Below, one piece after another: positions 22,985-35,315 of a stretch of DNA of 64,000 nucleotides; position 1 is the stretch's first letter, and the number at the start of each line of letters is the position of its first letter. The DNA lies in NCBI GenBank assembly GCA_011109175.1, contig RDEW01000037.1, forward strand, positions 9,650-73,649. Direction: 5' to 3'. The notes beneath the pieces are model-generated. The model was not told the DNA's origin and made no database searches. It worked only from the letters and a program-made list of their open reading frames with translations. The position numbers and the translations under genes are program-made. The stretch is from Dicyema japonicum. Lineage: Eukaryota; Dicyemida; Rhombozoa; Dicyemidae.

Positions 22985-25900
22985 AAGCGTATTTTAATCC
23001 AGATTGTTGGTAATCCCTCTTCTTCTCTTAGAATAAGAATGTGCCATAACCTCTCTGTTACTCCGCATCTCCACATCAGATTCAGTCAAAATATCTCCGT
23101 TAGAGTCCAGTGGGCTGTCCTCACGGCATGCCAGTTCCACAAGTTGGGAGGTAGCAGAGGCGTACTCTTCATCGTATACCTTCATCCCATGCTTATGTTC
23201 AATGAGCATACTTTCGAGCGTTCTCTTCAGCACAACCGATTGGATGTAAGTCCTCGTTGATTCTTCAATAGATAATTTATCCATATGATTCTTGAAGCAT
23301 CTTGAGACAACTCCATCCCATGTCAAAACCACTGGAATAATCTTCACTTGGCATTCATAGAGCAGCGAAAGTTCATTTGCTAGCAAGTCATATTTGTGAA
23401 GTTTCTCAACTTCAACTTGCTTTAGTCGGTCTTGTGAGGTAATCCCCACTTCAATTAAGGTTATTTCCTTCTTTGTTTTGTCATACACAAAAATATCAGG
23501 TTTATTGTATTGGACTTTTGTTTCTGTCATAATCGACGTGTCAACTCTAATTTCGACATTTTGATTCGTCAATATTGACTGAACCGAATGTCCTTTCAAT
23601 TTCCTGCTTCTTTTGATTCCATAAATTCGACAAAGATAAAGATAGATGCACTTTACCACTTCATTATGTCTTCGGAGATAATCACTTTTTAGCATTTTTT
23701 CACACTGAGTGGCCAAATGATCAACAGTTTTCTTGCTTTTTTTACAATGGTTGCATAATGACCCCGTGTGTGCAAAAAACAAATTTCTATCTTGCAGAAG
23801 ACAAGTACAATGCTTCGCTCCATGGGCCGTTATTTTTCTTGGATAACCATTCTGAGTAAGTAGATAGGTCGACATTTGCTTCATCCATACATTTGAACAT
23901 AATAGAGTGTAATGTTTTGCAATAAATTTTATTTAATAAATATTTTCTGAGTGTCCTTGAGGGTCTTAATATCCATGCTTTTCCTGTCGGCAATAACATA
24001 TTTAAAGGTAAAAAATCCTGCGATTGTAGCCAAGTGCCATTTTTTTGTTTTTATTACTCGCAGAATCCCCGACCTTCGCAAACACACAGTCGACTGTTTT
24101 TCCAAACTTTTAAGAAACTGGAAAAGTATTAATTCGCTCTTTAATGAAATCGAGGAAAGTCCTCTTCCAAAAGTCTTCCTGTCCAAATACAGCCTCTCTT
24201 TTTTGCAGGTTTGAGGTGCAACTTGAGTGACGTAAGCAGTTGCCGTATTTGTTGGTCAATATTATCGAATTCGTAAGGTTCAATATTAATTAATCCTATA
24301 TAATAGTTAGGGACATTGCGTATTCATTTATTGCGCGAAATAAGTTCACAGAATTTAACTTTGTTTTTGAAAGCATGGTTATTCTCTTCTTAACATTTTC
24401 AAGTATGGACTCCATAACTTTGCTTTTAAGAACATTACTTCACTCATCTTCAAAAACACCCAAATATCGATATCCACTGACTCCTTCCAGAGTCTCACAA
24501 CATGATAACGATTAAACATTAGAAAGTGACTTTTCCGAATTCATCTCCAAGCCGGCAACATAAAAGAAATCGCGAACAACTTTATCATTCTAATAACAGT
24601 ATTTTCTTTTAGCCCAAATATATTTAGGTCATCAATGAATAAGTCAGTGTATTAGGATCCTCCTGATTAATTTGGAGTCTTGGGAACATAAAGTTAAGGG
24701 TCCTGCTCAAGGGTTCCATTACCATAACAAATAGTTGAGGGGATAATGAATCTCCTTGCAGAATTCCACGTCCCAGTTTTACAGAACCAATTCTTCTTCC
24801 ATCTAAGTGGAGATTTACAGTCCACTTCTTGACTATGGTCTTTACAAAGTTACAATCCAACGGGGTATTCTTGAACAATCCAAAACATGAAATAAAAATT
24901 CATGGTTAACAGAATCAAAGGTCTTTTTCACATCCACCCAAGCAGAATAAAGGGCGTTTCCATACTCATTATTTAAGCATTGATTAATAAGGGCCTGTTC
25001 CTTAGCGCCCTGACAATGTTTCCTCGTTCCCAGCTGATTGTCAGATAATAGACCAAACGAATCCACAAAATCTGAGAGTTTGGAATTAACACATTTGGTA
25101 ATAAGTTTATATAAAGTTGGCATACACGTTATAGGACGTAAGTCTTTAGGAGTCTCACAATCATCCTTTTTAGGAATTAAATAGGTTATTCCAGTATAAA
25201 ACCAACTTTCAGGCATATATTCCCCATTAATAATTCGGTTAATCTCAGTACATAAAAAGCCATGTAAAGATTCCATTTTCTTAATAAAGAAGTTATATGA
25301 GCCATCGCATCCACACGCCTTCCAATCGGGAAGCCATTTAATAACATCCAGGATAAACTCATTCGTGAACTCTGGCAACATGCCTTTGATACCAGTATTT
25401 ACTTTACCAACACTCTCATATGACACGTACATCTCTTTTCTCTTAGACCACACTCATTCTCTGAACGACATACAGTCCTCATCATCGAAACCATATAACG
25501 TTACTTCAGTGCTTGCTGATAGGTTCCGATAAAATCTTCTTCGATGTAATTCAAAACAACAGTTGTCCTTGCCAAAGTCCTTCCTCGAATGATGTACAGC
25601 TATTTACTTTCTTAATTCTGACAAGGTCACATAGTAGAGCCTCAATCCTGGCAACCTCCCCTTTTTTGGCCCTTTTGTATCCATAGGCACAAAGAACATC
25701 CATAACCTTTTGTTTTTCATACACAGGGAGAGCTTGTCTGGAAAAGCGATTGACAAGTTCTAGTTCTGCCATCAGCTTTGAGATTTTCTTTTCAGTGTTC
25801 TCCAACCACGTACTTTGCGGTTTAACCTTCGCAGTTAAAGTCATATAAGCACACTGTGCAGCATATAGAATATCAGTAATTTGATATCTTGAGGCGGATT

Positions 25901-26563
25901 ATCTTTCGTAAATAATATATTGCAGAATTTAGTCCCGACAAAACATTAACTCTGACATACTTTCTCTGAATTTTGGGTGTTGGTTTTCGAGTATCCCTCG
26001 GAATTGACTTAATTTTCTCAATTTGTACTTTTAGTTCCTCAAGGCAATTTCTGAAGGTGGAAATTTCCACATTAGTATTATTTTGCACTTTGAAACATTC
26101 GCCTCCTTTTACATTGTTATTCCGATTTTCAGGTTTCACATCTTTTTTAGCTGACATAGACTGGAACTCTTGGAGTACTTTTCATTGAACTTTTTAAGTA
26201 CGAGGTTCCAACCACCTCTAGGTATCCTTCCAAATCTTTGTTTCGTAGCAAGAAAAATCTGAGATACCCACTCAGCTTCAGAGACACAGTGGACCTCTTC
26301 AATAATGGCAGATAGTGAATGCAAGTTGGTTTGGCACCAATATTCCCAACGATGTTGATATTAGTTCTTGTGACATTATCCAGCCCCACAGACGACGGTC
26401 CTGCTTCTACTATACTATCTTCTTTATTTGATTTTGCAGGATGGCCCATAGGATCCGATTTCTCGGTATGATTAGAAACGGACAAGTAAACACCACAACA
26501 ACTAAATAATCCTATAAGTGATATAAACAAAATATAATTTTTTATTATTTTTTTAATTAACAA
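22985..26563 (-). mobile_element. R4/Dong-like non-LTR retroelement, copy A
   Basis: The longest retroelement here, minus strand. N-terminal part at 26.1-26.56 kb contains a Cys/His-containing segment and the module RFGRIPRGGWNLVLKKF. RT domain at 24.6-25.45 kb: ACGCDGSYNFFIKKME, then YLIPKKDDCETPKDLRPITC, AWVDVKKTFDSVNHEF (motif A) and GRGILQGDSLSPQLF. The post-RT LNYYIG region near 24.2-24.4 kb is degraded. A zinc-knuckle-like C..C.......H....C lies near 23.73 kb (CNHCKKSKKTVDHLATQCEK). The restriction-like endonuclease region gives NKPDIFVYDKTKKEITLIEV, then VVLTWDGVV. It ends HSYSKRRRGITNNLD at 22994. Multiple stops and frameshifts. The RLE downstream of the RT places it with R2/R4/Dong-type elements. 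Confidence 0.85.
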
Positions 26564-26616
26564 ATATTATTTTAATATCTTAAAAGGTTAATTATAATTA
26601 AAATTTTACTATCCAA

Positions 26617-29161
26617 TTTTTTTCCTCTTCGAGCAACTATGGGAGTAAACATAATTGTCACAGTCCTTTTCCTTTTCTTCAATATATATTGACATCACTT
26701 CGCTCACACTCTTCTCTTGAATTTCTTCATTATCAGACCGAGAATAAATATCCTTATCCCTTCGTTAAGTTTATCATAACGCCGCGAAACGTCGACTTCC
26801 TATATGATACAATCATACTCTCCAAAGTCTTATTGATTACCAGTGATTGACCATACGCATACTTTCTTTCACTTATATTCAAAGATCTGGCATACTTCAC
26901 GAATGTGAAGTCACTAGGCCATCCCAAGTGAGTACAATCGTGACAATTTTGACCTCTGCGTGGTGTATCAACTTCAACTCTTTGGAAAGAAGGTCATACT
27001 TCCTCAGCTTTTCGCATTCCACCTGCTGTAGATTTTGGAAAGATGTTATTCCCACTTCGACCAAAATAATTTTGTTTCTCCTTTTATCAAAAACGAACAA
27101 GTCTGGCTTGTTATGCTCAATAATTATGTCCGTTTTGATAAAAGTGTCAACTCTGATTTCAACTGAGTCATTCATTACAATGGATTGCACTGAATGAGTA
27201 TTCAGTTTCTTTCGTTTTTGAAACCAAACTCTCTGCAAAAGTGGAAATATAGACACCTCACGACTTCGTTATGTCTTTTTACATAATCCCCATGCAACAT
27301 CTTTTCACACCTTTTGGAACAATGATCCACGGTTTTCTTCCATTTTTTACAATGGATGCACATTGCATTTTGTTCTCCAAAGAACAGATTCCTATCTTGA
27401 ATAAGGCTTCCGAACTTGGGGAGTTATTCCCTTTAGAAGCCAATGAGAGGAATGCTCTATATTCACATAATCCTCCAACAAATTCTTATAAATAACGGAA
27501 TGAAATCTCTTCAATCTTATTTGATTCATTAAACCTTCTTTTTGCATGTTCGATATCAACTTTGTATCCAACTCAGAAGTGTCGCAAACAGAATACTTGT
27601 GCCTTAGAAATTCTTCAATTAATGCCAAATGCGTTTTCTCTGAAATTTTGGCTTGAAGAATTGCGGCATTTCTACTGCTAACAGTACTTCTGATTTTCAA
27701 ATCATGAAAAAATCCATATAACATCTTCTCACTTAGAAAAGAAATTGAGCGTAGCCCTCTCCCAAGGTAATTCCTCCTTAAATAAAGCCTCTGCTTGAAT
27801 GCAGGTTTGAGATGGACTCGATGTTTAATCAATATGGTGCTGATAGCTGAGTTAATCAAATCGTATTCACAGAGTTCCACATTAATGAGTCCAATATAAT
27901 TGTTATATAAAGACAGAGCGTGCTCGTTAATAGCCTTAAACAAATTCACTGCGTTTAGTTTGGTATTCACCAATTTCTTAATTTTCTGGTTTACTTGCGA
28001 AGAAATTATTTTTAACATTTCGGCTTTTGAAGTGTCCGGAAGGACCTTCCAATACACCGAGGTATTTATATTCATTCCCTCTAACAACTTGAATTCATCT
28101 GATAATAATAATATAAATTTTAAAGACATAATATTTTATGATCAAATTCTAAAGATAATTTATTACCTTGGGAGAGGGCTACGCTCAATTCATTCTTTTT
28201 CCGATATTAAAACTTTCCGAATTTAGATTCCTCCTTTTCCAAATTCTTCCCAAAAATCTGCGCATTTTTCCTTATCACTTGAGATATTAATATTATTTTG
28301 TCGTGAATTCAAGTTCCTGTAGAAGGATTTTCTATTCAATTCGAACATTTGGTTGTCCATACGAAATTTCCTTTTCGATTCAAATGTCGATATTTTTTTC
28401 TCCATGACTTTAATCCTATCTTGGATAAGAGACGTAATTCTGGTCCTTTCTTGGGATTGTTTTTTCCTGTAACCAACTATCGACAAATCATGGCACCCCA
28501 TAGACTTCTCGTCAGCAGAAAAAGTCTTCGTAAAAAACTTTTCAATAAAAACAGAATGTGATCTCCATTGTTCAATTTTCTTAGTCATATCCTCCATCCA
28601 TTTTGAGGCTCAAATTTTTTTGTAGAGTTTGATAGGCAGTTTGCCCAGCATCAATAATAGAAGAAATTTAATCAATTGACGTTGGGTGATTGACTTTAAT
28701 CCAAGCATAACACGGTTCAGGCATTCGACAACATCCACTTTTACATAAGGAATTTTCTTAGTACGGGGTTTTGAAGAATGGTCAATTGATTGATTAGTCC
28801 GTAACTCCTCAATAAAAGTGCGTTCACAACGAGCATACAACTTAGCCTCAATAAATGTCAAAGGGGCTTAGAATCTGAGGTCCCCTTCGAATCATGTCCA
28901 TTGCTTAATAATTGTTGACGCATTTTGGGCGTATATCAGTCTTTCGAACTCAGGCATTGTTATTTCCTCCCCAAACTTAGACTTGAACCCTTCCAAGAGA
29001 GTAGCCCACTCACCTCTGGGGACACGACCGAGTCTAGAGCGCGTGCTTTCAATAACTGAGGTAGCCCATTGTTCTCGACAATCAGCTGTTGAGGAAGACA
29101 TTATTGCTCGTAAAACCGGAAATTTCGTGTTGTTTTGGTGAGGACGAATCCTAGAAGACAT
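26617..29161 (-). mobile_element. R4/Dong-like retroelement, copy B, RT deleted
   Basis: Directly upstream of copy A in the same orientation. N-terminal module at 28.9-29.16 kb (SRLGRVPRGEWATLLEGFKS). A basic linker at 28.2-28.6 kb has KVMEKKISTFESKRKFR. From 28129 to 27392 comes the post-RT region LFKAINEHALSLYNNYIG and RRNYLGRGLRSISFLS. The RLE at 26.9-27.25 kb reads HNKPDLFVFDKRRNKIILVE and TWDGLV, with the end near 26620. The whole RT domain, expected between 28220 and 28130, is absent. The break carries a 29-bp inverted copy of the LGRGLRSI coding sequence (28162-28190 versus 27743-27771). Confidence 0.8.
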
Positions 29162-29319
29162 TCAATTTACTAAATCAATAATGTAATTAAATTAGCACTA
29201 CCAACCATCCAAAGTGGACCCCGCCGACATTATCGACGTTGCGTTCCTCTCACGATTGCAACAGAAATAAAATAGTTATTATTTTTCTTAGAATTCTTGT
29301 TGCATATTTTAGAACTTTA

Positions 29320-29400
29320 TAGATCAGGCATGTCAAACTATAATCATTTTTTCCGCATTTTTCAGACGTTTAAGAGCCACGTCAACCAAAAAGTGCTTTT
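29320..29400 (+). repeat. Possible hAT-type terminus
   Basis: CAGGCATGTCAAACT at 29326 resembles the CAGGGGTGTCAAACT ends common in animal hAT elements, with CCGCATT and AAGAGCCACGTC following as in such elements. No matching end or duplication was found. Confidence 0.35.
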
Positions 29401-29405
29401 TTATA

Positions 29406-30310
29406 ATGATTAATTTCTCACAAATTTTCATTGTCTTAACGGCTTACATCAGAGAGAATAGTAATAGATTTTTGCTCACGCTTGTGTTTTGTTATGAAGG
29501 TTGTCTATTTTACTCTGCTACAAAAACAAGAAATAGTAACTTATCTAAAATATCAAATTTTGCCATCCAATTTGCTGAAGGAGAAACGAAATTTCATAAG
29601 AACGGCGTCATTATTCAGACTAAAAGACTCATTGCCGGCTCAACTATTTTTTTCAAAACAAGTGGAATTTTATTGCGCAACACCTATCAGAGCATATACA
29701 GTAAGAGAAAAGTACTAGTTATCTATTCTAATATCAGGTATATTTTTAATTTAGTTGATCTACGACACTATTCAAATTTCAATAAAAATTTTTGCTGGCT
29801 TTTGGTTGGATTCCTTTTCCAAATTTTACTGGACCTCTAAAGAGTAAATCGGCTACGGAGGTGTCAAGTGCAATAAAGAGCACAATTTTAATGTTTAGAA
29901 TACCAACCATTTTGGACACGGACAATGGCAAGGAATTTTTAAATGAAAAAATGTTCGAGTTATGCTCAACATATGGTATAAAACAAGTAAGGGGACGTCC
30001 TTGGGTGCAGAGACAAGTCGAGCGTCTGAATCAGACATTGAAATTTATTATTTCTTCAACCTGCTTTTCAAAGAATTTGAATTTCAAATGGATAGACATC
30101 ATTGAAGAAATTACAAGTTCCTATAATTTTGTCCAGCATTTGGTGATCGAGTTGTTAGAAGGGTCTATTTTGATAATAATAAAAAACACGAAAAAGTGGC
30201 TAAAACGAACACATTGATACATTCATATATCATGTTAAAGAAGTATCTACCACAGGAATGATTGATCTAGAAGATGGTAGTGTGATTCAGAAAAATAGCA
30301 GAGACTTAGC
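29406..30310 (+). pseudogene. Integrase (rve) of an LTR-like or DDE element
   Basis: Fragments at 29.45-29.75 kb precede a core integrase. Near 29800 it reads FSKFYWT-like text, then PLKSKSATEVSSAIKSTI, then ILDTDNGKEFLNEKMFEL (the second catalytic Asp in DNGKEF) near 29.91-29.97 kb. GIKQVRGRPWVQRQVERLNQ carries the final Glu (VER.NQ) near 30.02 kb. The order D(35)E fits an rve-type integrase. The RGRP...QGQVERFNQ wording is shared with domesticated integrases and their parent elements in animals. No LTRs or reverse transcriptase are adjacent, and frames are broken. Confidence 0.7.
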
Positions 30311-30650
30311 GAAACTAGAATAATTTTACAATATAAATTTCTTAATTTTTTCTAATAAAAACAGTTATTATTATTTTAGGGTAAATCTGATCATCAATAA
30401 CGTTGAGATCATTTATAATATCATTAGAGTTATACCTTCACGAAGTTTCTATGGGAAGATAGCGTCCCGAAAATCATCAGGAAAAGTCAATTAGTAACGT
30501 TCTTCTGTTTAATCGAAATTTTAATTAAATGTATATTATCAAAAATATGTAAATTATATTTTGTTAATGTTGTGGATAATTTTACTAGTTTAAAGCAAAC
30601 TTTGTTCAGATATAAAACTTCATTTTTTCAAAAATTTAAGGTTCAATCAT
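30311..30650. other. No recognisable gene
   Basis: AT-rich spacer of about 340 bp between the integrase scrap and LINE-C; no feature seen. Confidence 0.4.
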
Positions 30651-32170
30651 TAATACGGAACGATTGAACTTACGTGGTCGGCTGAGAACGGGTGGTTACG
30701 GCCAAGTATAATAGGAAGGGATCAGCTCCAAAAAATTTAGGGTGTAGATCCGTGGAGTTTGATCCCTGATGACAAAAAGAAGGTGTCTGCCGATATATTT
30801 AAACACTCCGACGAGGAACTACCTATTGCTGATAGCACTGTCAGCATCTTTGAAGTGATGACGGCTATCAGGGAATGCAAGGTCAATGCTTCAGGATGTG
30901 ACCACATATCAATGAAACTTATCAAAGAGGGTCCGGATATTTTGTTTGACTATCTGCGATGTCTTTATGATAGGTGTTTACGACTTGGCCACTTCCTTTA
31001 ATATGGAAGAAAGCTGTTGTGAGGATGATTCCAAAACCAAAGATGCCAAAGAGAGATCCGGCAAGCTACCAATTAGTTTAATATGTTCTTTCGCAAAAGT
31101 GATCGAACGTATCATTTTCAAAAAGCTATGAAGACATATAGAAGAGAATGACTTTCTGATTCCGGATCAGTGGAGTTTTCGTCCCGAAAGTAGCTGTGCA
31201 AACCTTTTCTTTCTATTGGATTCTGAAATCATGAAAGAAGGGATTCAAAAAGGCAAATAAACTTATTATGACTTGATATCTCGAAAGCATTCGACAGTGT
31301 ATGAAGCGTTGTTAAAGCAGCTTGTATCAGCATGTGTTCCAAGATACCTATTTGTTTGGCTAAGAAATTATCTTCAGGAAAGACAATCTTTTGTGAAGGT
31401 GTGTGGATATATATCCGATGCAGTATCATTCAAAAGGGGAGTACCACAAAGTTCAGTATTGAGCCCTATTTTGTTTAATATATTCATTGCGAGTTTTCCA
31501 CGTCAGAGGAATATTAATAGTAGTCTTCTTATTTATGCGAATGACGTAATCGTGGTGGACACATCTCTAAAATCTTCTATATCTGAAGGAAGAATCCGGG
31601 AGTATGTCGACCAGATTGAGCATTGGTGCAACTTGAGAGGGCTAAAGCTCTCTGCTGAAAAATCTTGCGCACTCCGAATAAGCAGTTTGAAAAAGCACCT
31701 GAAACAAGAATACACACTGGGAGTAAACAATTCACACAGTCTGCGCTACCTGGGGGTCGACTATGGACACGCAGGAGATTACATGGACGACATAAAGGGG
31801 AGGAGAAAGAGAGCCTTTCAGTCGCTCCTATGTACACGGAAGTTACACGTTAGCCGTGACACTTACCTGTTTATCTTCAAGGGAGTTATTCTCCCTAGCC
31901 TACTTTATGGGTGCGAGGGGTGGTTCTTCTCTCCGAAGAGGGACAAGATCTTATCCCTCCTAGAGAAGACTAGAAGAGCTGCAATTAAGCTCTCCTTAAA
32001 CAAGAAACTGAAAGACTGTCTAAACGAGGACGAAAACAAGCTCCTGGAACCGATTAGCAAGATTGTGGAGGATCGGATCAATGGTTTCAGGAGGAGATCA
32101 AAGGTCCAGGACACATATATAAAGGTGGGAGAATAAAGATTAAAAAGCTGGGAGAAACGTTCCGAAAAAG
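30650..32170 (+). pseudogene. LINE-C (Jockey/CR1-like), RT region
   Basis: Plus strand. The linker reads SIFEVMTAIRECKVNASGCD and HISMKLIKEGPDILFDYL at 30.85-30.95 kb. Fingers PASYQLVYVLS-like and DQWSFRPESSC lie near 31.05-31.2 kb. From 31273 a 287-codon open stretch covers most of the palm: FKRGVPQSSVLSPILFNIFI, SSLLIYANDVIVVD, HWCNLRGLKLSAEKS and FIFKGVILPSLLYGCEGWFF, then the basic tail. The catalytic loop reads YAND where YADD is expected. The upstream endonuclease is missing. Confidence 0.8.
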
Positions 32171-32279
32171 ATTAATAATAAAAAAAGAGGAAGGGTCCAG
32201 GTGTGGAGTCCAAGCCTTATGGTAGGACTCAGATGTAATACCCTCCAGAAATCTCCTTAACTCTTTTGTCAATAAATCC

Positions 32280-33245
32280 TTGTTGTTGTTGGAACGATTG
32301 AAAAAAACGTGGTTGTTGTGTGGTGGCACCTACTATTCTGAAGAAGAAATACCTCTAGTTTTTAAGACACAGCTCAAAAAGATATTTTATGTGGACGATG
32401 ATGTCATTTCGGAGAAGACTTGTTACGAACTATTGTCAGAGAAAACAGCCTTTATAGAGATCTCTCTATAAGAGCTGAAGATAACAATGAGAGCTGTCAA
32501 GAATCAAAGCTAGGATGTTCAAAGAAGCCCCAGAAATTTTATTCAAAGTTCTCAAAGATATGTTCAACGCATGCATAACAATTGGTCATGTTCCACAGGA
32601 ATGGAAGAAAACTATTGTACGGATGGTAGCGAAGACAGGAAGACCGAAAAATGATCCTGATAGCTACCGTCCGAATCGGTCAATCTCAAAAATCATGAAA
32701 AAATTGTCTTCCGGAGGCTTACAAATCAGCTGGAAAAAGAAGATTACTTCAGAAATGATCAATTTGGTTTTCGCCCAGGACGGTCATGCGGTGATTGCTT
32801 ATTTCATCTCAACTCGAGTTATGCAAAGCCAGAGAATCCAGATGTCTCCTGAATGTCATGTCTCGACATATAAAAAGCAGTGTTAACCACAGATCCATAA
32901 TCGATCAGTTATCTCGGACGGAGAGTCCAAAGGAACTAGTGAATTGGGTGAAAGTATACCTAAAAGGAAGAAAATCCTATGTTAGATGCGAACGCTATTT
33001 TTCGAATATGATATTATGATATTATCAGGATTGCCCTACACAAAAGGCTCGACGAGAAGCTAGATGAAGATGAAAATTTGCTAGTAATGTCGATAAGAGA
33101 TGCAGCAGAAAAAGAATGGAAAATTACCTGAAAAAAGATGCCATCATTGATTCGTATGTTGCAGCACAGAATAAACGATAAGAGGGGTCTGAGAGCGCAG
33201 AGAAGAGTCCAAGCGTTTGCAGGACTTGCGGCATGAGGTCAACTA
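32280..33245 (+). pseudogene. LINE-C second copy with internal deletion
   Basis: Plus strand. EEEIPLVFKTQLKKIF lies near 32.35 kb, then APEILFKVLKDMFNACIT, VPQEWKKTIVRMVAKTGRP and NDPDSYRP near 32.52-32.68 kb, and SPKELVNWVKVYLKGRKSYV near 32.93 kb. Just after 33010 the text jumps to IALHKRLDEKLDEDENL, the C-terminal tail, so the catalytic palm is lost. It parallels the minus-strand copy at 37.5-38.5 kb closely. Confidence 0.75.
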
Positions 33246-33426
33246 ACTCCCTGTTTAATTATTCCTTCCTAATAAAGTTGTTAAAGTTAAAAGGGACGAT
33301 TGCCATTTTGTTTGATTGGTTTTTTAAATCAATACATTGAATATCGATTTTTGAACGGCTCGTATTCAACCGTATCTCATTCTGAACCGGTCACAATAAA
33401 TTAAATTTAATAAATTTTATACGAAT

Positions 33427-33712
33427 ATTTTTAAATCGGTTCAGACACCTGGAGCAGCTGCTTCGACTGCGGAGAACCTAAAAATCAAGAAATATTCTTG
33501 CTTCGGGGATCGCTACCGATTTACTCCTGTTGCGACCGAATCATCGGGAGCCGTTGGTCCAATGACGGCTGAGTTCTTGCGAGAACTCGGAGGATTGCTT
33601 GCCAGAAAGAATAAGGATACACGAGAAGGGTTATGGCTAAGACAAAAAATTGGAACAGGCATACTCCGAGGGAACTCGTTCGCAATCCACGCAGCAGGCT
33701 TCCTCAACTGAC
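33427..33712 (+). pseudogene. C-terminal tail of a LINE-F polyprotein
   Basis: Plus-strand open stretch ending at 33710. It reads LKIKKYSCFGDRYRFTPVAT, then ESSGAVGPMTAEFLRELGG, LARKNKDTREGLWLRQKIG and TGILRGNSFAIHAAG. This is the terminal block (F.PVA.ET.G..GP....L.E.G...) that follows the RPDG/WDVT domain in LINE-F elements. The copy at 52.2-53.4 kb ends just before this block, so the two fragments are complementary. Confidence 0.65.
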
Positions 33713-33839
33713 ATTTGTTTAATTGTTAAAAAAATTATTCTTTAAAAAAAATTAATAAAGTTAATGATACACGTTCAAAAAAATTTTTTATTAATGGAAA
33801 TAATTTTTTTTTAAACAATAACAATTTATTGAAGAATGA

Positions 33840-34110
33840 AACCAAATAGTTAAAGGCTACTGGCTGCTCTCAGCATTGAGAGCGCATTTCCCCTTACGAT
33901 CTGTAAGGGGATGCCCTCATCAAACAAAACTCCGGCATGCGGGAAGGTGGCCCTGCAAATACAGTCAGCCGCCCTGTACGAGTTTTTGTGGGTACGAGGG
34001 AGGAGCACCGGGAAAGAATGAGGATTTTGGCGGAGCGCATCGGGATCACGTGATAGTTAATTTTGGTTTTACCGTGGTCTTGGGTGTTAAATAAATAAAT
34101 CTTCGCATTC
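33840..34110 (+). pseudogene. LINE-D 3' end
   Basis: C-terminal scrap followed by the untranslated tail GGGATCACGTGATAGTTAAT, then TACCGTGGTCTTGGGTGTTA and AAATAAATAAA. The tail matches that near 17.1 kb almost base for base. Confidence 0.7.
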
Positions 34111-34249
34111 ACTTATTATGTCGCGAGCCACAGACGTTACCTTTGACAAATGAAATCAATGTCAACCATTGTCAAAAAATAAAATAATCAATTATTTCAA
34201 AGAAAACATTAACTAATTATTGATAACTATCTTTTTAAGGCGTTTAGAA

Positions 34250-34700
34250 TGCACCTTCCTCACAATTCTCTCACTATCTTTAACGTTGACAAAATTGTTA
34301 GAAAATTTTTCAACAATAGTGGCAGCATCTCCGTATGGATGCTCAAACCTTTGCAGACGTAGTGAAGGATTAGTTCCATAGTCCTTCTGAATACGAACCT
34401 TTTAAGTAATTTGAATACACCATCTCCAATGTTAAATTCATATTTCGATCGATGCACTCCCATCTTTTTATTCATTCTTTTATAATAAAGAGAATTCAGG
34501 TCTACCCGAGGAAAATCAAATTTGTAATCACCTTTTGATAATTATAGACAAAAAACCTTTACCGTCTGGCTCTGTTGATTCAGCAATATTATGCACACTT
34601 TAAAGGTTTTCTTCACCGTCTGTCTCCGTTACAGTATTTTTCTCAATGGTGTTGTAGCCCGGAATCCCTCGATATCTCTGAAACGGACTAACACCTACAA
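34250..34700 (-). other. Unassigned degraded coding stretch
   Basis: Minus-strand open stretch at 34475-34260: NKKMGVHRSKYEFNIGDGVF followed by KLLKRFVFRRTMEL. KYEFNIGDGVF resembles the basic-then-FxVGD segment that follows integrase domains in some retroelements. The similarity is short and I cannot assign it with confidence. Stops bound it on both sides. Confidence 0.3.
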
Positions 34701-34739
34701 AAAAATAAAAGCACAAATTTACCTGTATGAGTGAGGCGT

Positions 34740-35270
34740 TTGATTGTATAAAAAACACAGACCCCTCTTATCGTTTATTTTGTGCTGCAACATACGAGTC
34801 AATGATGGCATCTCTTTTTTGGAAGTTTGTCATCATTTTTTCTGCTGCATCACTGATCGATTTTCATCTTCATCTAGCTTCTCGTCGAGCCTTTTGTGTA
34901 AGGCAATCTTGATCCCTGCTCTCCTCGATTTTTCAAGAAGCAAGATAAAATGCTCTCTGTATGCAGTATAATACCATCCTTCCAGTCCATAAAGGAGTGA
35001 TGGAATGATCGTACGTGAAAAAATAAATAAAAACATATCCGTTTCGAGTCTCAATTTCCTCATACAAAATATCGCATGGTGGGCTTTCTTCCTTTTTAGT
35101 TAAAAATCGCACAATGTGGTCCCAGATTCTCTAAAGATGTTCCGAAATACTTAAGGGAGCTCACAATGTTGATTCCGCATACGGAGTTATTCTGATTTCT
35201 TTTACCATTCCGACCGAAAAACCTTATTGCACTAGATTTTTCTGTACTTTTGCAATACATACTTCACGAA
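34740..35270 (-). pseudogene. LINE-C 3' end
   Basis: Minus strand: FLFIFSRTIIPSLLYGLEGW near 34.98-35.03 kb and SRRAGIKIALHKRLDEKLDE near 34.88 kb, matching the C-terminal tail of the copy at 31.9-32.1 kb. No RT palm. Confidence 0.75.
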
Positions 35271-35315
35271 ATAAGGCTCTAAATAAATAAAAACGATACC
35301 GACAAGTGATTATAT

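Noticed and set aside
31577-31853. Opposite-strand ORFs across the LINE-C palm
   Set aside because: Shadows of the plus-strand RT frame, with no family resemblance.
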